From assembly GCF_024298965.1 (NCBI RefSeq), contig NZ_CP085193.1, positions 6,138,001-6,202,000 on the forward strand: a stretch of DNA of 64,000 bases. Reading direction: 5' to 3'. The DNA comes from Streptomyces rapamycinicus NRRL 5491 (GTDB taxonomy: Bacteria > Actinomycetota > Actinomycetes > Streptomycetales > Streptomycetaceae). Shown here piece by piece: positions 53,468 to 61,711 of this stretch (positions are counted from its first letter, which is position 1; every line of letters begins with the position of its first letter). A model generated the notes under the pieces. The model made no database searches and was not told the DNA's origin. It saw only the letters and a program-made list of their open reading frames with translations. The translations under genes and the position numbers were made by a program.

Positions 53468-54934
53468 TCAGCCGGTGAGGCGGGCCATCCACGCCTCGAC
53501 GTCATCGGCGGTCCGCGGCAGCGCGGCCGACAGCACGCGGTTGCCGTCCTCCGTCACCAGGATGTCGTCCTCGATCCGGACGCCGATGCCCCGGTACTCC
53601 TCCGGCACGGTCAGGTCGTCGGGCTGGAAGTACAGCCCTGGCTCGACCGTCAGGCACATGCCGGGCTCCAGGGTGCCGTCCACGTAGGTCTCGGTGCGGG
53701 CCGCGGCGCAGTCGTGGACGTCCATGCCGAGCATGTGGCCGGTGCCGTGCAGCGTCCAGCGGCGCTGCAGCCCCAGCTCCAGCACCCGCTCCACCGGGCC
53801 CTCGACCAGGCCCCACTCGACGAGTTTGGTGGCGAGGACGTGCTGGGCGGCGTCGTGGAAGTCGCGGTACTTCGCACCCGGCCGGACCGCGGCGATGCCC
53901 GCCTCCTGGGCCTCGTAGACCGCCTCGTAGACCTTGCGCTGCAGCGGGCTGTAGGTGCCGTTCACCGGCAGGGTACGGGTCACATCGGCGGTGTAGAGGG
54001 TGGTGGTCTCCACGCCCGCGTCCAGCAGGAGCAGATCGCCGGAGCGGACCGGGCCGTCGTTGCGCACCCAGTGCAGGGTGGTGGCGTGCGGGCCCGCGGC
54101 GGCGATGGTGCCGTAGCCGACGTCGTTGCCCTCGACCCGGGCCCGAAGGAAGAACGTTCCTTCGATATAGCGCTCCGAAGTCGCCCGCGCCTTGTCCAGA
54201 ACCTTGACGACGTCCTCGAAGCCGCGGGCCGTCGAGTCGACCGCCGCCTGCAGCTGCCCGATCTCGAACTCGTCCTTGACCAGGCGCTGCTCGCTGAGGA
54301 AGACCCGCAGCTCCTCGTCGCGCTCCCTGGTGACCTTGTCGGTCAGGGCGGCCTCAAGACCGGCGTCATGACCGCGCACGATACGGACCGGGCCGGTGGC
54401 GTCCCGGAGCTCGTCGGCCAGCTTGCGGACGTCCCTGGCGGGCAGGCCCAGCCGCTTCTCGGCCTCCGTAAGGCTGAGCCGGCGGCCGACCCACAACTCG
54501 CCCTGGCCGTCCAGCCAGAACTCGCCGTTCTCCCGGTCGGAGCGCGGCAGCAGATACAGCGTCGCGGTGTGGCCGCCGCCCGCCTCGGGCTCCAGCACCA
54601 GCACACCGTCCTCGGTCTGGTCGCCGGTGAGGTACGCGTACTCGGTCGAGGCGCGGAAGCTGTAGTCCGTGTCGTTGGAGCGCGTGCGGAGATTGCCCGC
54701 GGGGATGACCAGACGATCGCCGGGGAAGCGCGCGGAGAGCGCGGCGCGGCGGCGGGCGGTGTGCGGAGCCTGTGCGAGGGGCTCCAGGTCGTGCTGTTCG
54801 GTGTCCGCCCAGCCGGACTGCATGCTCGCGGCGAGCTCGTCGGAAACGCCTGGGTACAGGCCGTTCTTCCGCTGCTTGATGGGCTCCTCGCCTTCCGGGG
54901 TCTCCGGGGCTTCGGAAGTGGGCTCCTCGGTCAC
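53468..54934 (-). CDS. pepP: Xaa-Pro aminopeptidase (aminopeptidase P)
   Basis: 488 aa from GTG 54934, whose GAGGAGGAA ribosome site favours it over starts up to 55015. N-terminal AMP_N domain (~45-190) then the pita-bread M24B domain. Dinuclear metal ligands are visible: Asp in LLLDAGVE, Asp in TADVTRTLP, His in GTGHMLGMDVHD, Glu in TVEPGLYF and Glu in GVRIEDD. It removes N-terminal residues preceding proline in the cytosol. Confidence 0.95.
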   Translation of the reverse strand: MTEEPTSEAPETPEGEEPIKQRKNGLYPGVSDELAASMQSGWADTEQHDLEPLAQAPHTARRRAALSARFPGDRLVIPAGNLRTRSNDTDYSFRASTEYAYLTGDQTEDGVLVLEPEAGGGHTATLYLLPRSDRENGEFWLDGQGELWVGRRLSLTEAEKRLGLPARDVRKLADELRDATGPVRIVRGHDAGLEAALTDKVTRERDEELRVFLSEQRLVKDEFEIGQLQAAVDSTARGFEDVVKVLDKARATSERYIEGTFFLRARVEGNDVGYGTIAAAGPHATTLHWVRNDGPVRSGDLLLLDAGVETTTLYTADVTRTLPVNGTYSPLQRKVYEAVYEAQEAGIAAVRPGAKYRDFHDAAQHVLATKLVEWGLVEGPVERVLELGLQRRWTLHGTGHMLGMDVHDCAAARTETYVDGTLEPGMCLTVEPGLYFQPDDLTVPEEYRGIGVRIEDDILVTEDGNRVLSAALPRTADDVEAWMARLTG

Positions 54935-55168
54935 GTCTTCCTCCTCGAACTGGACCCCTCCCATCGTATGTGCGGGGCCTGATGGCCGGGAGGGCCCGAG
55001 GCGCCGGGCGACCACGGCTCCAGCGGGGGCCGTGGTCCCGCTCGAGCCGTGCCCGTAAGGAGGCCGCGCATCACTCGACGTGGGTCCCTCGCCAGCCGAC
55101 GTAGGCCGCGCGCCAGTCGACGTGGGCCACGCGTCAGCCGACGTGGGCCACGCCTCATCGGCCCTGCC
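54935..55168. repeat. Intergenic region with a four-copy 21-bp tandem repeat
   Basis: Units at 55070, 55091, 55112 and 55133 (to 55153) follow the pattern GCCAGTCGACGTGGGCCACGC with 2-6 differences each, ending 15 bp before the stop codon of the PP2C-like gene. The rest of the 235 bp holds the pepP promoter. Confidence 0.88.
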
Positions 55169-56821
55169 TCAGTCGAAGTGCGCCACCAGCAGGACGAGGT
55201 CCTCGGTGCCGTCCTCCGAGGGCCGCCCCACGGCGGTCGCCGGACCGTCGGGGAGCACCGTACGGAGCACATGGTCGGCGAAGGCGTCCGGGTCGCCGCG
55301 GACGCCCTTGGGGGCGCTCGCGGCGGCCGTGTGCAGCCGGGCGAAGGCCCGGTCCATCGGCTCCCCGGTGCGGTGGAGCAGCCCGTCGCTGTAGAAGAGG
55401 AGGGTCTCTCCGGAGGACGGCGCGACCTCCACGCTGGGCGCCTCCCAGCACGAGAGCATCCCCAGCGGCGCGGACAGGGTGGTCTCCACGAACTCGGTGC
55501 GCCGCTCCCCGGTGAGCAGCGGCGGGCAGTGCCCGGCCCCGGCCAGCACCACCTTGCGCGTCCCGGGCTCGCAGTAGGCGAAGAGAGCGGTCGCGGAGCG
55601 GGCGGGCTCGGTGAGCCGCAGCAGCAGCTCCAGGTCGGACAGTACGGCGACCGGGTCCTCGCCCTCCATCACCGCGTACGCCCGCAGCGAGGCCCGCAGC
55701 CGCCCCATCGCGACCACGGCGCTCGGCCCGGAGCCGGAGACCCCGCCCACCGAGAGCCCGAGCGCCCCGTCCGGCAGCGGCAGCGCGTCGTACCAGTCCC
55801 CGCCGCCGCGCGGACCGGGGTGGTGGCGGACGGCCAGGCGCACCCCGGGGACGCGGGGCAGCCGGGTGGGCAGCAGCTCCTCCTGGACGGTCGCGACGGC
55901 GGCGCGGGCGCGGGAGAGCTCGATCAGCCGGGCGATGTGGGCGGCGGCGTACTGGCAGTACAGGCCCACGAGATGGCGCTGGCGCTCCGCGGGCTCGGCG
56001 GGCTCGTCGTAGAGCCAGGCGGCTCCGCCGAGCCGCCCGGAGGGGCCGCCGGCGCCCATGGCGGCCGCAAGGCCGGGCGAAGGCGTGACGGCCGCGGCCG
56101 GTGCGGTATCGCGCCCGTGGCCGGTTTCGGGGAGGCGCGGGGCGTCGGTGACGCTCGTCGCTCCGGGGCCGGGGCCGGGGACGCCGGGGGCCGGGTGGTC
56201 GCCCGCGCCCGCCGGGGAGCCGGGGCCGGTGCCGTCCGTGCCGGGGGCGGGCGCGGGGATGGCGGAAAGGCCGGGCGTGGCGCGGGGGGCGGCGTGGAAC
56301 GGGTCCAACGGCACGGCGTAGCTCGCGGAGAAGCCGAGCCGCGCGGCCACCTCGCGGTGGCGCGGGTCGAGGTCGGCCTCACTGGCGATATCGGGGTGGG
56401 TCACATCGGCGCGCCGCTCGCCGCCCGGCTCGGGCAGCCCGTCCAGGAGATGGCCGGCGGAGGCGGAGCCGCGCGGGATGGTCTCGATCTGGCCGAGGTC
56501 GGCGTGGCCGAGACCGAGCCCCACGGTGATCACTGGGCCGAGCCCGTCGGCCGGTTCGAGCGCCACCAGTCCGCGCCGGGCGCCGACCAGGGACGCGCCC
56601 GCGCGCAGCAGTTCGCGCAGCGCCTCGTCGAGGGTGCCGGTCCGGACCAGCCGCTCGGTGAGCTCGTGAAGGGTGGTGAGGTCCGAGACCCAGCCCGCCA
56701 GCCGGTCCTGGACACCGGAGTTGGGCGCGGCCAGGGGCGGTGTGACGGGGTCGGCAGTTTGCGTGGGCGAGGGGAGGGAAGGATCGATTCCAGCCACTTT
56801 CGGCGCCTGGGGCGAGTTCAT
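55169..56821 (-). CDS. GAF + PP2C (SpoIIE/RsbU-type) protein with altered active site
   Basis: 550 aa. GAF domain ~45-185, a ~90-residue Pro/Gly/Ala insert (about 178-265), then a SpoIIE-type PP2C domain ~325-550. Asp residues in GGGDWYDALPLPDG and in LFYSDGLLHR and TEDLVLLV are present. The usual GDVxGHG metal motif, however, reads GGVSGSG, so one metal-ligand aspartate and the His are missing. It could still act as a sensor or pseudophosphatase in a sigma-factor switch; activity is doubtful. Promoter has an 11-bp tandem repeat. Confidence 0.85.
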   Translation of the reverse strand: MNSPQAPKVAGIDPSLPSPTQTADPVTPPLAAPNSGVQDRLAGWVSDLTTLHELTERLVRTGTLDEALRELLRAGASLVGARRGLVALEPADGLGPVITVGLGLGHADLGQIETIPRGSASAGHLLDGLPEPGGERRADVTHPDIASEADLDPRHREVAARLGFSASYAVPLDPFHAAPRATPGLSAIPAPAPGTDGTGPGSPAGAGDHPAPGVPGPGPGATSVTDAPRLPETGHGRDTAPAAAVTPSPGLAAAMGAGGPSGRLGGAAWLYDEPAEPAERQRHLVGLYCQYAAAHIARLIELSRARAAVATVQEELLPTRLPRVPGVRLAVRHHPGPRGGGDWYDALPLPDGALGLSVGGVSGSGPSAVVAMGRLRASLRAYAVMEGEDPVAVLSDLELLLRLTEPARSATALFAYCEPGTRKVVLAGAGHCPPLLTGERRTEFVETTLSAPLGMLSCWEAPSVEVAPSSGETLLFYSDGLLHRTGEPMDRAFARLHTAAASAPKGVRGDPDAFADHVLRTVLPDGPATAVGRPSEDGTEDLVLLVAHFD

Positions 56822-57402
56822 GGGCCGCTGCCTTCACCCGCCGGGTCCGGCTCGCTCAATAGCATCGCAAACCCCCTGTCGTGCTGCGCCGCTACTGTGC
56901 CGCTACTGTCTCCAGATGTACACGGAGCGCAGATGCGATGTCCAGCATTGTCCCGGTGGTCTTGTTGGTGTCTGGGGGGAATTGAACTTGGCCGAAAAAA
57001 AGTCGTTAGGCTGTCCCTTCGAGGTCGACTGACGTCGTTCGACAGCGCGTCGTCTCCACCGCGGCGGGTACACATCGGAGAAGGGGCAGGGGCAGTTCGG
57101 ATCGCCCCGGAACCCCGCGGCCGGTCCAGGCGTCATAGACCACAACGGCCGCGCCCATCCCCGAGTGGCGAGGAAGGCACCAACCGGACGGCAAGCGCCA
57201 TGCGCGCGCCACCCCTCGCCACGTTCCACGCTCGGCCCGCGGCGTGATGCGCTGCCTTGTACGCGCAGTGACTTGTGATCCACCTGCTGTGACGGGCCGA
57301 ACGATGCCGGACAGCGCCACGTAAGTCCAAGTGAAGTGCCATCTGAAGTGCGATGTAGTGCGACGGACAGCCCTCGGCGTTAACGGAAAGGAACGAGCGC
57401 TC
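56822..57402. other. Divergent intergenic region (PP2C-like / Prim-Pol)
   Basis: About 580 bp with no gene. Perfect tandem 11-mers GCCGCTACTGT at 56888-56898 and 56899-56909 lie upstream of the PP2C-like start. A possible rightward promoter TTGAAC...TAGGCT lies at 56983-57011. The remaining 390 bp leader before the Prim-Pol gene carries short GAAGTGC repeats near 57330-57350. Confidence 0.55.
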
Positions 57403-58077
57403 ATGCGCGAGATCCTCGGAAGGCGACGCAAGTTCTCGCTGCGGCGCGGCGCGCGATCGCCGCTGCTGCGCGCGGCGCTCACCTGCGCCACCGAGTGGCA
57501 GTGGCCCGTGGTCCCTGGCGTCGGACTCCGGTCCGGCGGCGGACGGCCGCGAGTGTGCGGCTGCCCCGACCCGGAATGTGCGGTTCCGGGTGGACATCCG
57601 TTCGACCCGGTTCTCCTCGCCGCCACCACGGACGCGCGCATGGTGCGCTGGTGGTGGGGCAACCGGCCCTCCGCGCCCCTCCTGCTGGCCACCGGCGGCC
57701 ACGCGCCCTGCGCGGTGAGCCTGCCCGCTGTCGCCGGGGCGCGGGCGCTGGCGGTCTTCGACCGGGCGCGTGTGCGGCTCGGCCCGGTGGTCGCCACGCC
57801 CACCCGCTGGTCGCTGCTGGTGGAGCCGTACTCCCTCGAAGACCTCGGCGAACTGCTGAGCCAGCAGGACTGGGTGCCCAGCTCGCTGCGGTTCCACGGC
57901 GAGGGCGGCTATGTCGTCCTGCCGCCGTCGCAGACCGGCTCCGGGCGGGTGCGCTGGGAGCGTCCGCCGCTGCGCCGCTCCGGGCGGCCCTGGCTGCCCC
58001 AGGTGGCCACGGTGGTGAACGCCTTGGTCGAGGCCAGCACCAGCGCGCCCGACGGAGGCAGTCGGCTCGCCTACTGA
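57403..58077 (+). CDS. Bifunctional DNA primase/polymerase (Prim-Pol)-like protein
   Basis: 224 aa from ATG 57403 (AAAGGAA upstream). It resembles the stand-alone Prim-Pol N-terminal domain proteins of Streptomyces: CGCPDPECAVPGGHPF cysteine-rich entry, DARMVRWWWGNRPSAPLLLATG, then VVATPTRWSLLVEPYSLEDLGELL and GEGGYVVLPPS. Canonical Prim-Pols synthesise primers with catalytic Asp/His residues. The DxD pair is not obvious here, so this may be a regulatory or degenerate member. No helicase or plasmid genes adjoin. Confidence 0.75.
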   Translation: MREILGRRRKFSLRRGARSPLLRAALTCATEWQWPVVPGVGLRSGGGRPRVCGCPDPECAVPGGHPFDPVLLAATTDARMVRWWWGNRPSAPLLLATGGHAPCAVSLPAVAGARALAVFDRARVRLGPVVATPTRWSLLVEPYSLEDLGELLSQQDWVPSSLRFHGEGGYVVLPPSQTGSGRVRWERPPLRRSGRPWLPQVATVVNALVEASTSAPDGGSRLAY

Positions 58078-58153
58078 GGCGGGCCCCGGGTGCGGGGGTT
58101 CGGGGGCCGCTGAGCGCGGCGGACCGCTGAGCGCGACGCTCGCGGGTGTGTGA

Positions 58154-58195
58154 GGGCTCGGAGGCCGGGGAGGCGACTTCCTGGCCTCCGAGCCC
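58154..58195 (+). terminator. Hairpin after the Prim-Pol gene
   Basis: Perfect 13-bp stem GGGCTCGGAGGCC (58154-58166) with 58183-58195, 16-nt loop, 77 bp after the stop. Confidence 0.75.
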
Positions 58196-58639
58196 GTCCT
58201 GGCTCTGGGGCCGTTCCTGGGCGCCGTTCCTGGCTCCGGGCCCGGCGTTTTTCGTGGGCACTGGGCACTGGGCACTGGGCGCTGAGGGCTTTATGCGCGA
58301 GCCAGTGCCGCGCACCGTGTGGGCACCGCTGTGCGCTGTGGGCGCCGGAGCAACTCCCTGACCAGGCCCACCAGGCCCCGGGAGCAACTTCCTCGCCGCC
58401 GACGGCAGTTGGTCCGTACCTGACCCGCCGTCCCGCGTCGCCGTCCGGACGCGGACATGGAAGCGCCCGGTCGCTGGCGACGGGGGATGCACCAGCGACC
58501 GGGCTTTTAGAACCGTAACAAGAGATCGGCCGATAGCAAATTCGATCGCGGATTTCCGGACGTCGATTTGCAGGGCGTAACAGTGAGTTGTGAGCGGCGT
58601 CACGTACCCCCGCGGCGCCCTCCGGCCGTCCGGGGGACC
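58196..58639. other. Gene-free region with a second strong hairpin and AT-rich stretch
   Basis: It contains GGGCACT repeats (58256-58282), a perfect 13-bp stem at 58465-58477/58492-58504 followed by TTTT on the + strand, and an unusually AT-rich segment (58505-58600). No coding bias. The second terminator-like hairpin has no gene to terminate and may belong to a small RNA or leader. Confidence 0.6.
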
Positions 58640-59608
58640 TCAGCTCAGGGTCACCTGACGGTTGGTGAGACCGCCCCGGGCGCGGCGCTGCTCGGGCGTC
58701 AGCGGGGCGTCGGAGGCGAGCGCCTCCGTGAGCCGTTCGGCGAGGTCCACGGCCGGCTTCTCGGTGTCCTCGGCGCTCATCCCGCGTGGCAGATCCCACA
58801 CCGGCACCGTGAGCCCATGGGCCCGGAAGGAGCCCACCAGCCGGGTGTTCTCGCCGAGCGAGGAGGCACCCGCGGCGTGCAGCCGGGCGAGCGCGTCCAG
58901 CAGCTTCTCCTCGGGGTGGGACATCACCCAGCGCAGGTGGTTCTTCTCCGGCGTCTCGCACCAGTAGGCCGCCTCCACGCCGGTGAGCCGGGCGGTGGGG
59001 ATCGCGGCCGCGTTGGCCCGTTCCAGGGACGCGGCGACCTCTCCGGTCGCGTTCGCGGCGTCCTCGAGCCAGAACTCGAACCCCTCGTGCAGGGTCGGCG
59101 AGAAATTGCCCTTCGGGTCGAGCAGATCCTGCAGCCGCGGACCGTCGCCCGGAGCCCGCTCGGCGGCCACCGGGGTGCCCGGCTCGGCGGTCAGCGCGCG
59201 GCGCAGGGTGTCGGCCAGGTCGCGACTGATGTCGCCGGAGGGCGTGTCGTTCTGGAGGCCGAGCAGCACGGTGCCGTTGTCGCGGCGCAGCGCGGGCCAC
59301 GCCATGGGCAGCACGGTCGCCAGGGTGACCGACGGAACCCCCTCGGGCAGCCCCTCGGCGAGGGTCAGCTCGACGGTCGCGGCGGGCACCAGCTCGCGCA
59401 GGGCCACCCAGTCGCATTCGCCGGGGAGCCCCTCGAAGGGGCGCTGCACCAACTCGGTGACGGCGTGTGCGGCTTCCCTGCCGTGACAGGCTTTGTAGCG
59501 ACGGCCCGAGCCGCACGGGCAGGGCTCCCGCGCGCCCACCACAGGGATCTCGCCGTTGGCGACCCGTGGGCCTGCGGCCTTCGTCTGGGGGCGGCGCTTC
59601 TTGGCCAT
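58640..59608 (-). CDS. DUF5926-family protein with SEC-C zinc motif
   Basis: 322 aa. The N-terminus has a basic start (MAKKRRPQTK) and a SEC-C metal-binding motif in REPCPCGSGRRYKACHG (CxCx8CH), like the C-terminus of SecA. The remaining ~270 residues form the actinobacterial DUF5926 domain (WPALRRDNGTVLLGL, WCETPEKNHLRWVMSHPEEKLLDALARLHAAG). Function unknown; SEC-C often docks SecB or ribosomes. The promoter carries a perfect 24-bp tandem duplication. Confidence 0.88.
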   Translation of the reverse strand: MAKKRRPQTKAAGPRVANGEIPVVGAREPCPCGSGRRYKACHGREAAHAVTELVQRPFEGLPGECDWVALRELVPAATVELTLAEGLPEGVPSVTLATVLPMAWPALRRDNGTVLLGLQNDTPSGDISRDLADTLRRALTAEPGTPVAAERAPGDGPRLQDLLDPKGNFSPTLHEGFEFWLEDAANATGEVAASLERANAAAIPTARLTGVEAAYWCETPEKNHLRWVMSHPEEKLLDALARLHAAGASSLGENTRLVGSFRAHGLTVPVWDLPRGMSAEDTEKPAVDLAERLTEALASDAPLTPEQRRARGGLTNRQVTLS

Positions 59609-59648
59609 GGTGAGGCTGTCTCCCGATCGTGCGGCTCAGGGCTTGCTC

Positions 59649-59696
59649 GTACGCCCGTGACGGTCTGCGTACGTACGCCCGTGACGGTCTGCGTAC
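59649..59696. repeat. Perfect 24-bp tandem repeat upstream of the DUF5926 gene
   Basis: Two identical 24-mers, 59649-59672 and 59673-59696, each beginning GTACGC and ending GCGTAC, so every copy is itself an inverted repeat with 12-bp spacer. They lie 41-88 bp upstream of the start codon. Confidence 0.9.
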
Positions 59697-59792
59697 GGCC
59701 GCGGCGGTGCTCTCTCACGGCGCGTACGACTCGTTTACGGGCGCGAGCCTAGCCCTTTGGCCGAACCGCGTCGGCTCCCTGAGCCGCGTCGG

Positions 59793-60506
59793 CTACGCGA
59801 GCTCGTCCAGATCGGCGAAGTCCAGCTCGCGATCGAAATCGGGGTCGATGTTCGCCTCGACATTCGAGCCGAAGCCGGAGCCCAGGTCGGCGTCGAGGTC
59901 CGAGCCGACGTTTGAGCCGAGGTCCGAGCCGAGGTCCGAGCCGAGATTCGCGTCGATACCGGCCTCGAGATGCGCGTCGAGGCCCGGACGCAGCCCGGAG
60001 GCCAGTTCCGCACCCAGGTGGGGATTCAGCTCGGGCGAGAGATCCGAGGGAATCGTGACGCGGCGGGCGAATTCGTCGTCGGGCGGGAGAAGGGCCCATA
60101 CGGTGACTTCGCCGATGTCGTCCCGCACGCCCCATTCCTCGGCCAGCGACCTGATGATGTTCAGCCCGCGGCCGCCGCGTGCGGTCACCGACGGTTTGGC
60201 CGGAAGCGGCCTTGTGGGTCCGCCGCCATCCGTCACCTCGACCGTCAGCCGGTCGTCCTCGTCGACGGTCCATGCAGCCCGGACCGTGCCGCCACCATGG
60301 TCGGAACGCCAAGGGCGGCCATGTCGCCATGCGTTGCTGAGCAGTTCTGAAAGGATCAATACAGCGTCGTCTATGACCGAATCCGATACCCCAGTCCTGC
60401 CCAAATCGATACGCATCCGCTGTCTTGCCGCGCGGACGCCCGCAGGACCATGGGGTACGGCCATGGTCGACGACGTCGGCACCTGCCGTGCCACCACCAA
60501 AGCCAC
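59793..60506 (-). CDS. Anti-sigma-type ATP-binding protein with DLGS repeat tail
   Basis: 237 aa from GTG 60506, placed after a perfect AAGGAGGT 7 nt upstream; the longer frame to 60593 is less likely. GHKL ATPase: N box LSELLSNAWRHG, G1 VTDGGGPT, G2 GGRGLNIIRSLAEEWG. After residue ~160 comes an acidic tail with repeats (DLGSDLGSNVGSDLDADLGSGFGSN), ending DPDFDRELDFADLDELA. The repeat tail is absent from RsbW-type relatives. No partner gene adjoins. Confidence 0.85.
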   Translation of the reverse strand: MALVVARQVPTSSTMAVPHGPAGVRAARQRMRIDLGRTGVSDSVIDDAVLILSELLSNAWRHGRPWRSDHGGGTVRAAWTVDEDDRLTVEVTDGGGPTRPLPAKPSVTARGGRGLNIIRSLAEEWGVRDDIGEVTVWALLPPDDEFARRVTIPSDLSPELNPHLGAELASGLRPGLDAHLEAGIDANLGSDLGSDLGSNVGSDLDADLGSGFGSNVEANIDPDFDRELDFADLDELA

Positions 60507-60646
60507 CCCCGAGACCTCCTTAGCCCCACGCCACGGGATGAATGCCCCGCGGTGCTGGAGCGGAAACCGGCCAAGTGGCATCGCGTGACGCACTTGTCAC
60601 GATCGAATACGTACCGAACGCGCCGGTGCACGCCTTGTAATGCCCA

Positions 60647-61480
60647 TTATGAGCGTCCGAGTTGGGACAGTACCTGTTTGGGGCGATTGGTGATCAGGGC
60701 GTCAACGCCCAGGCGGACGCACAATTCGACGTCCTCCGGTTCATCGACGGTCCAGACGTGCACTCGGTGCCCCTCGCGCTGCAGCCGTGACACATAGCCG
60801 GGGTGGTTCCGCACGATCCGGATGCTCGGCCCCGCGATCCGCACCCCGGGCGGCAGCTGGCCGTCCCGGTGGCGCGGCAGTATGAACTGCATCAGGTAGA
60901 CGGTGGGGATGGCGGGGGCCCCGCTGCGGATCCGGTGCAGGGAGCGCGCTGAGAAGCTCATCACACGGATGGGTGAACGTTCGCCGGGTGGCGGCGCGTC
61001 CAGGCCGAAGCGGCGCAGCAGCCCGAGCAGCCGGTCCTCCACCTGGCCCGCCCACCGGGTGGGATGCTTGGTTTCGATCGCCAGCTCGATCCGGCGTCCG
61101 GCGTCCGAGACGAGCCCCAGGAGCCGTTCCAGGGTGAGGACGGAGACGCTGTCCCGGCTGTCGCGGTCCGGCTCCTCCCTGTCGGTGGCCCGGCCCTTCC
61201 AGGAGCCGAAGTCCAAGGTCGCCAGATCGGACAGCTCCAGCGCCGAGACCGCGCCCCGGCCGTTGGAGGTGCGGTCGATGCGGCGGTCGTGCACACAGAC
61301 GAGATGGCCGTCGGCGGTCAGCCGGACATCGCACTCCAGGGCGTCGGCACCGTCCTCGATTGCCTTACGGTAGGCAGCCAGGGTGTGCTCCGGGGCGTCC
61401 TCGGAGGCCCCGCGGTGAGCGACGACGGAGACGATGTGCGGCCCGGGGCGGCCGTCCCGGGCAGGGCGCGCATAGGTCAC
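60647..61480 (-). CDS. Glycerophosphodiester phosphodiesterase
   Basis: 277 aa from GTG 61480. GDPD TIM barrel: VAHRGASEDAPEHT (catalytic His/Arg), GADALECDVRLTADGHLVCVHD (Glu/Asp metal ligands and second His), IELAIETKHPTR, and HVWTVDEPEDVELCVRLGVDALITNRP at the C-terminus. No signal peptide, so it likely hydrolyses glycerophosphodiesters in the cytosol to sn-glycerol 3-phosphate plus alcohol. Divergent from htrA. Confidence 0.93.
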   Translation of the reverse strand: MTYARPARDGRPGPHIVSVVAHRGASEDAPEHTLAAYRKAIEDGADALECDVRLTADGHLVCVHDRRIDRTSNGRGAVSALELSDLATLDFGSWKGRATDREEPDRDSRDSVSVLTLERLLGLVSDAGRRIELAIETKHPTRWAGQVEDRLLGLLRRFGLDAPPPGERSPIRVMSFSARSLHRIRSGAPAIPTVYLMQFILPRHRDGQLPPGVRIAGPSIRIVRNHPGYVSRLQREGHRVHVWTVDEPEDVELCVRLGVDALITNRPKQVLSQLGRS

Positions 61481-61639
61481 CGCGTTATGGTGCCACCGCC
61501 CGGTGCGAGCCGGTGGACGCGGCCCCATCCGTTCGTTCGCACGGAATGGCGGTGGGGCGAATTGTCCGGGATAAAGGGTGGTAGTCCGCGGGGCTGTCGC
61601 TCCTTACGGCGGTCTGACGCGCTGTGGGAAAAGCTGACG

Positions 61640-61665
61640 ACGGTAAGACGTAACGGTAAGACGTA
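61640..61665 (+). promoter_or_regulatory. Perfect 13-bp direct repeat in the htrA promoter region
   Basis: ACGGTAAGACGTA occurs twice without a gap (61640-61652 and 61653-61665), 47 bp before the start codon. Tandem direct repeats of this size are typical response-regulator sites; the regulator is unknown. Confidence 0.55.
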
Positions 61666-61711
61666 CACGCAGGCCGTCGAGGAAATCTGTCGTGCACCTG
61701 AGGAGAGAGCT

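Noticed and set aside
58465..58508. 6C small RNA
   Set aside because: Only one hairpin has a C/G-rich loop (five C on the minus strand) and the second required C-loop hairpin is missing.
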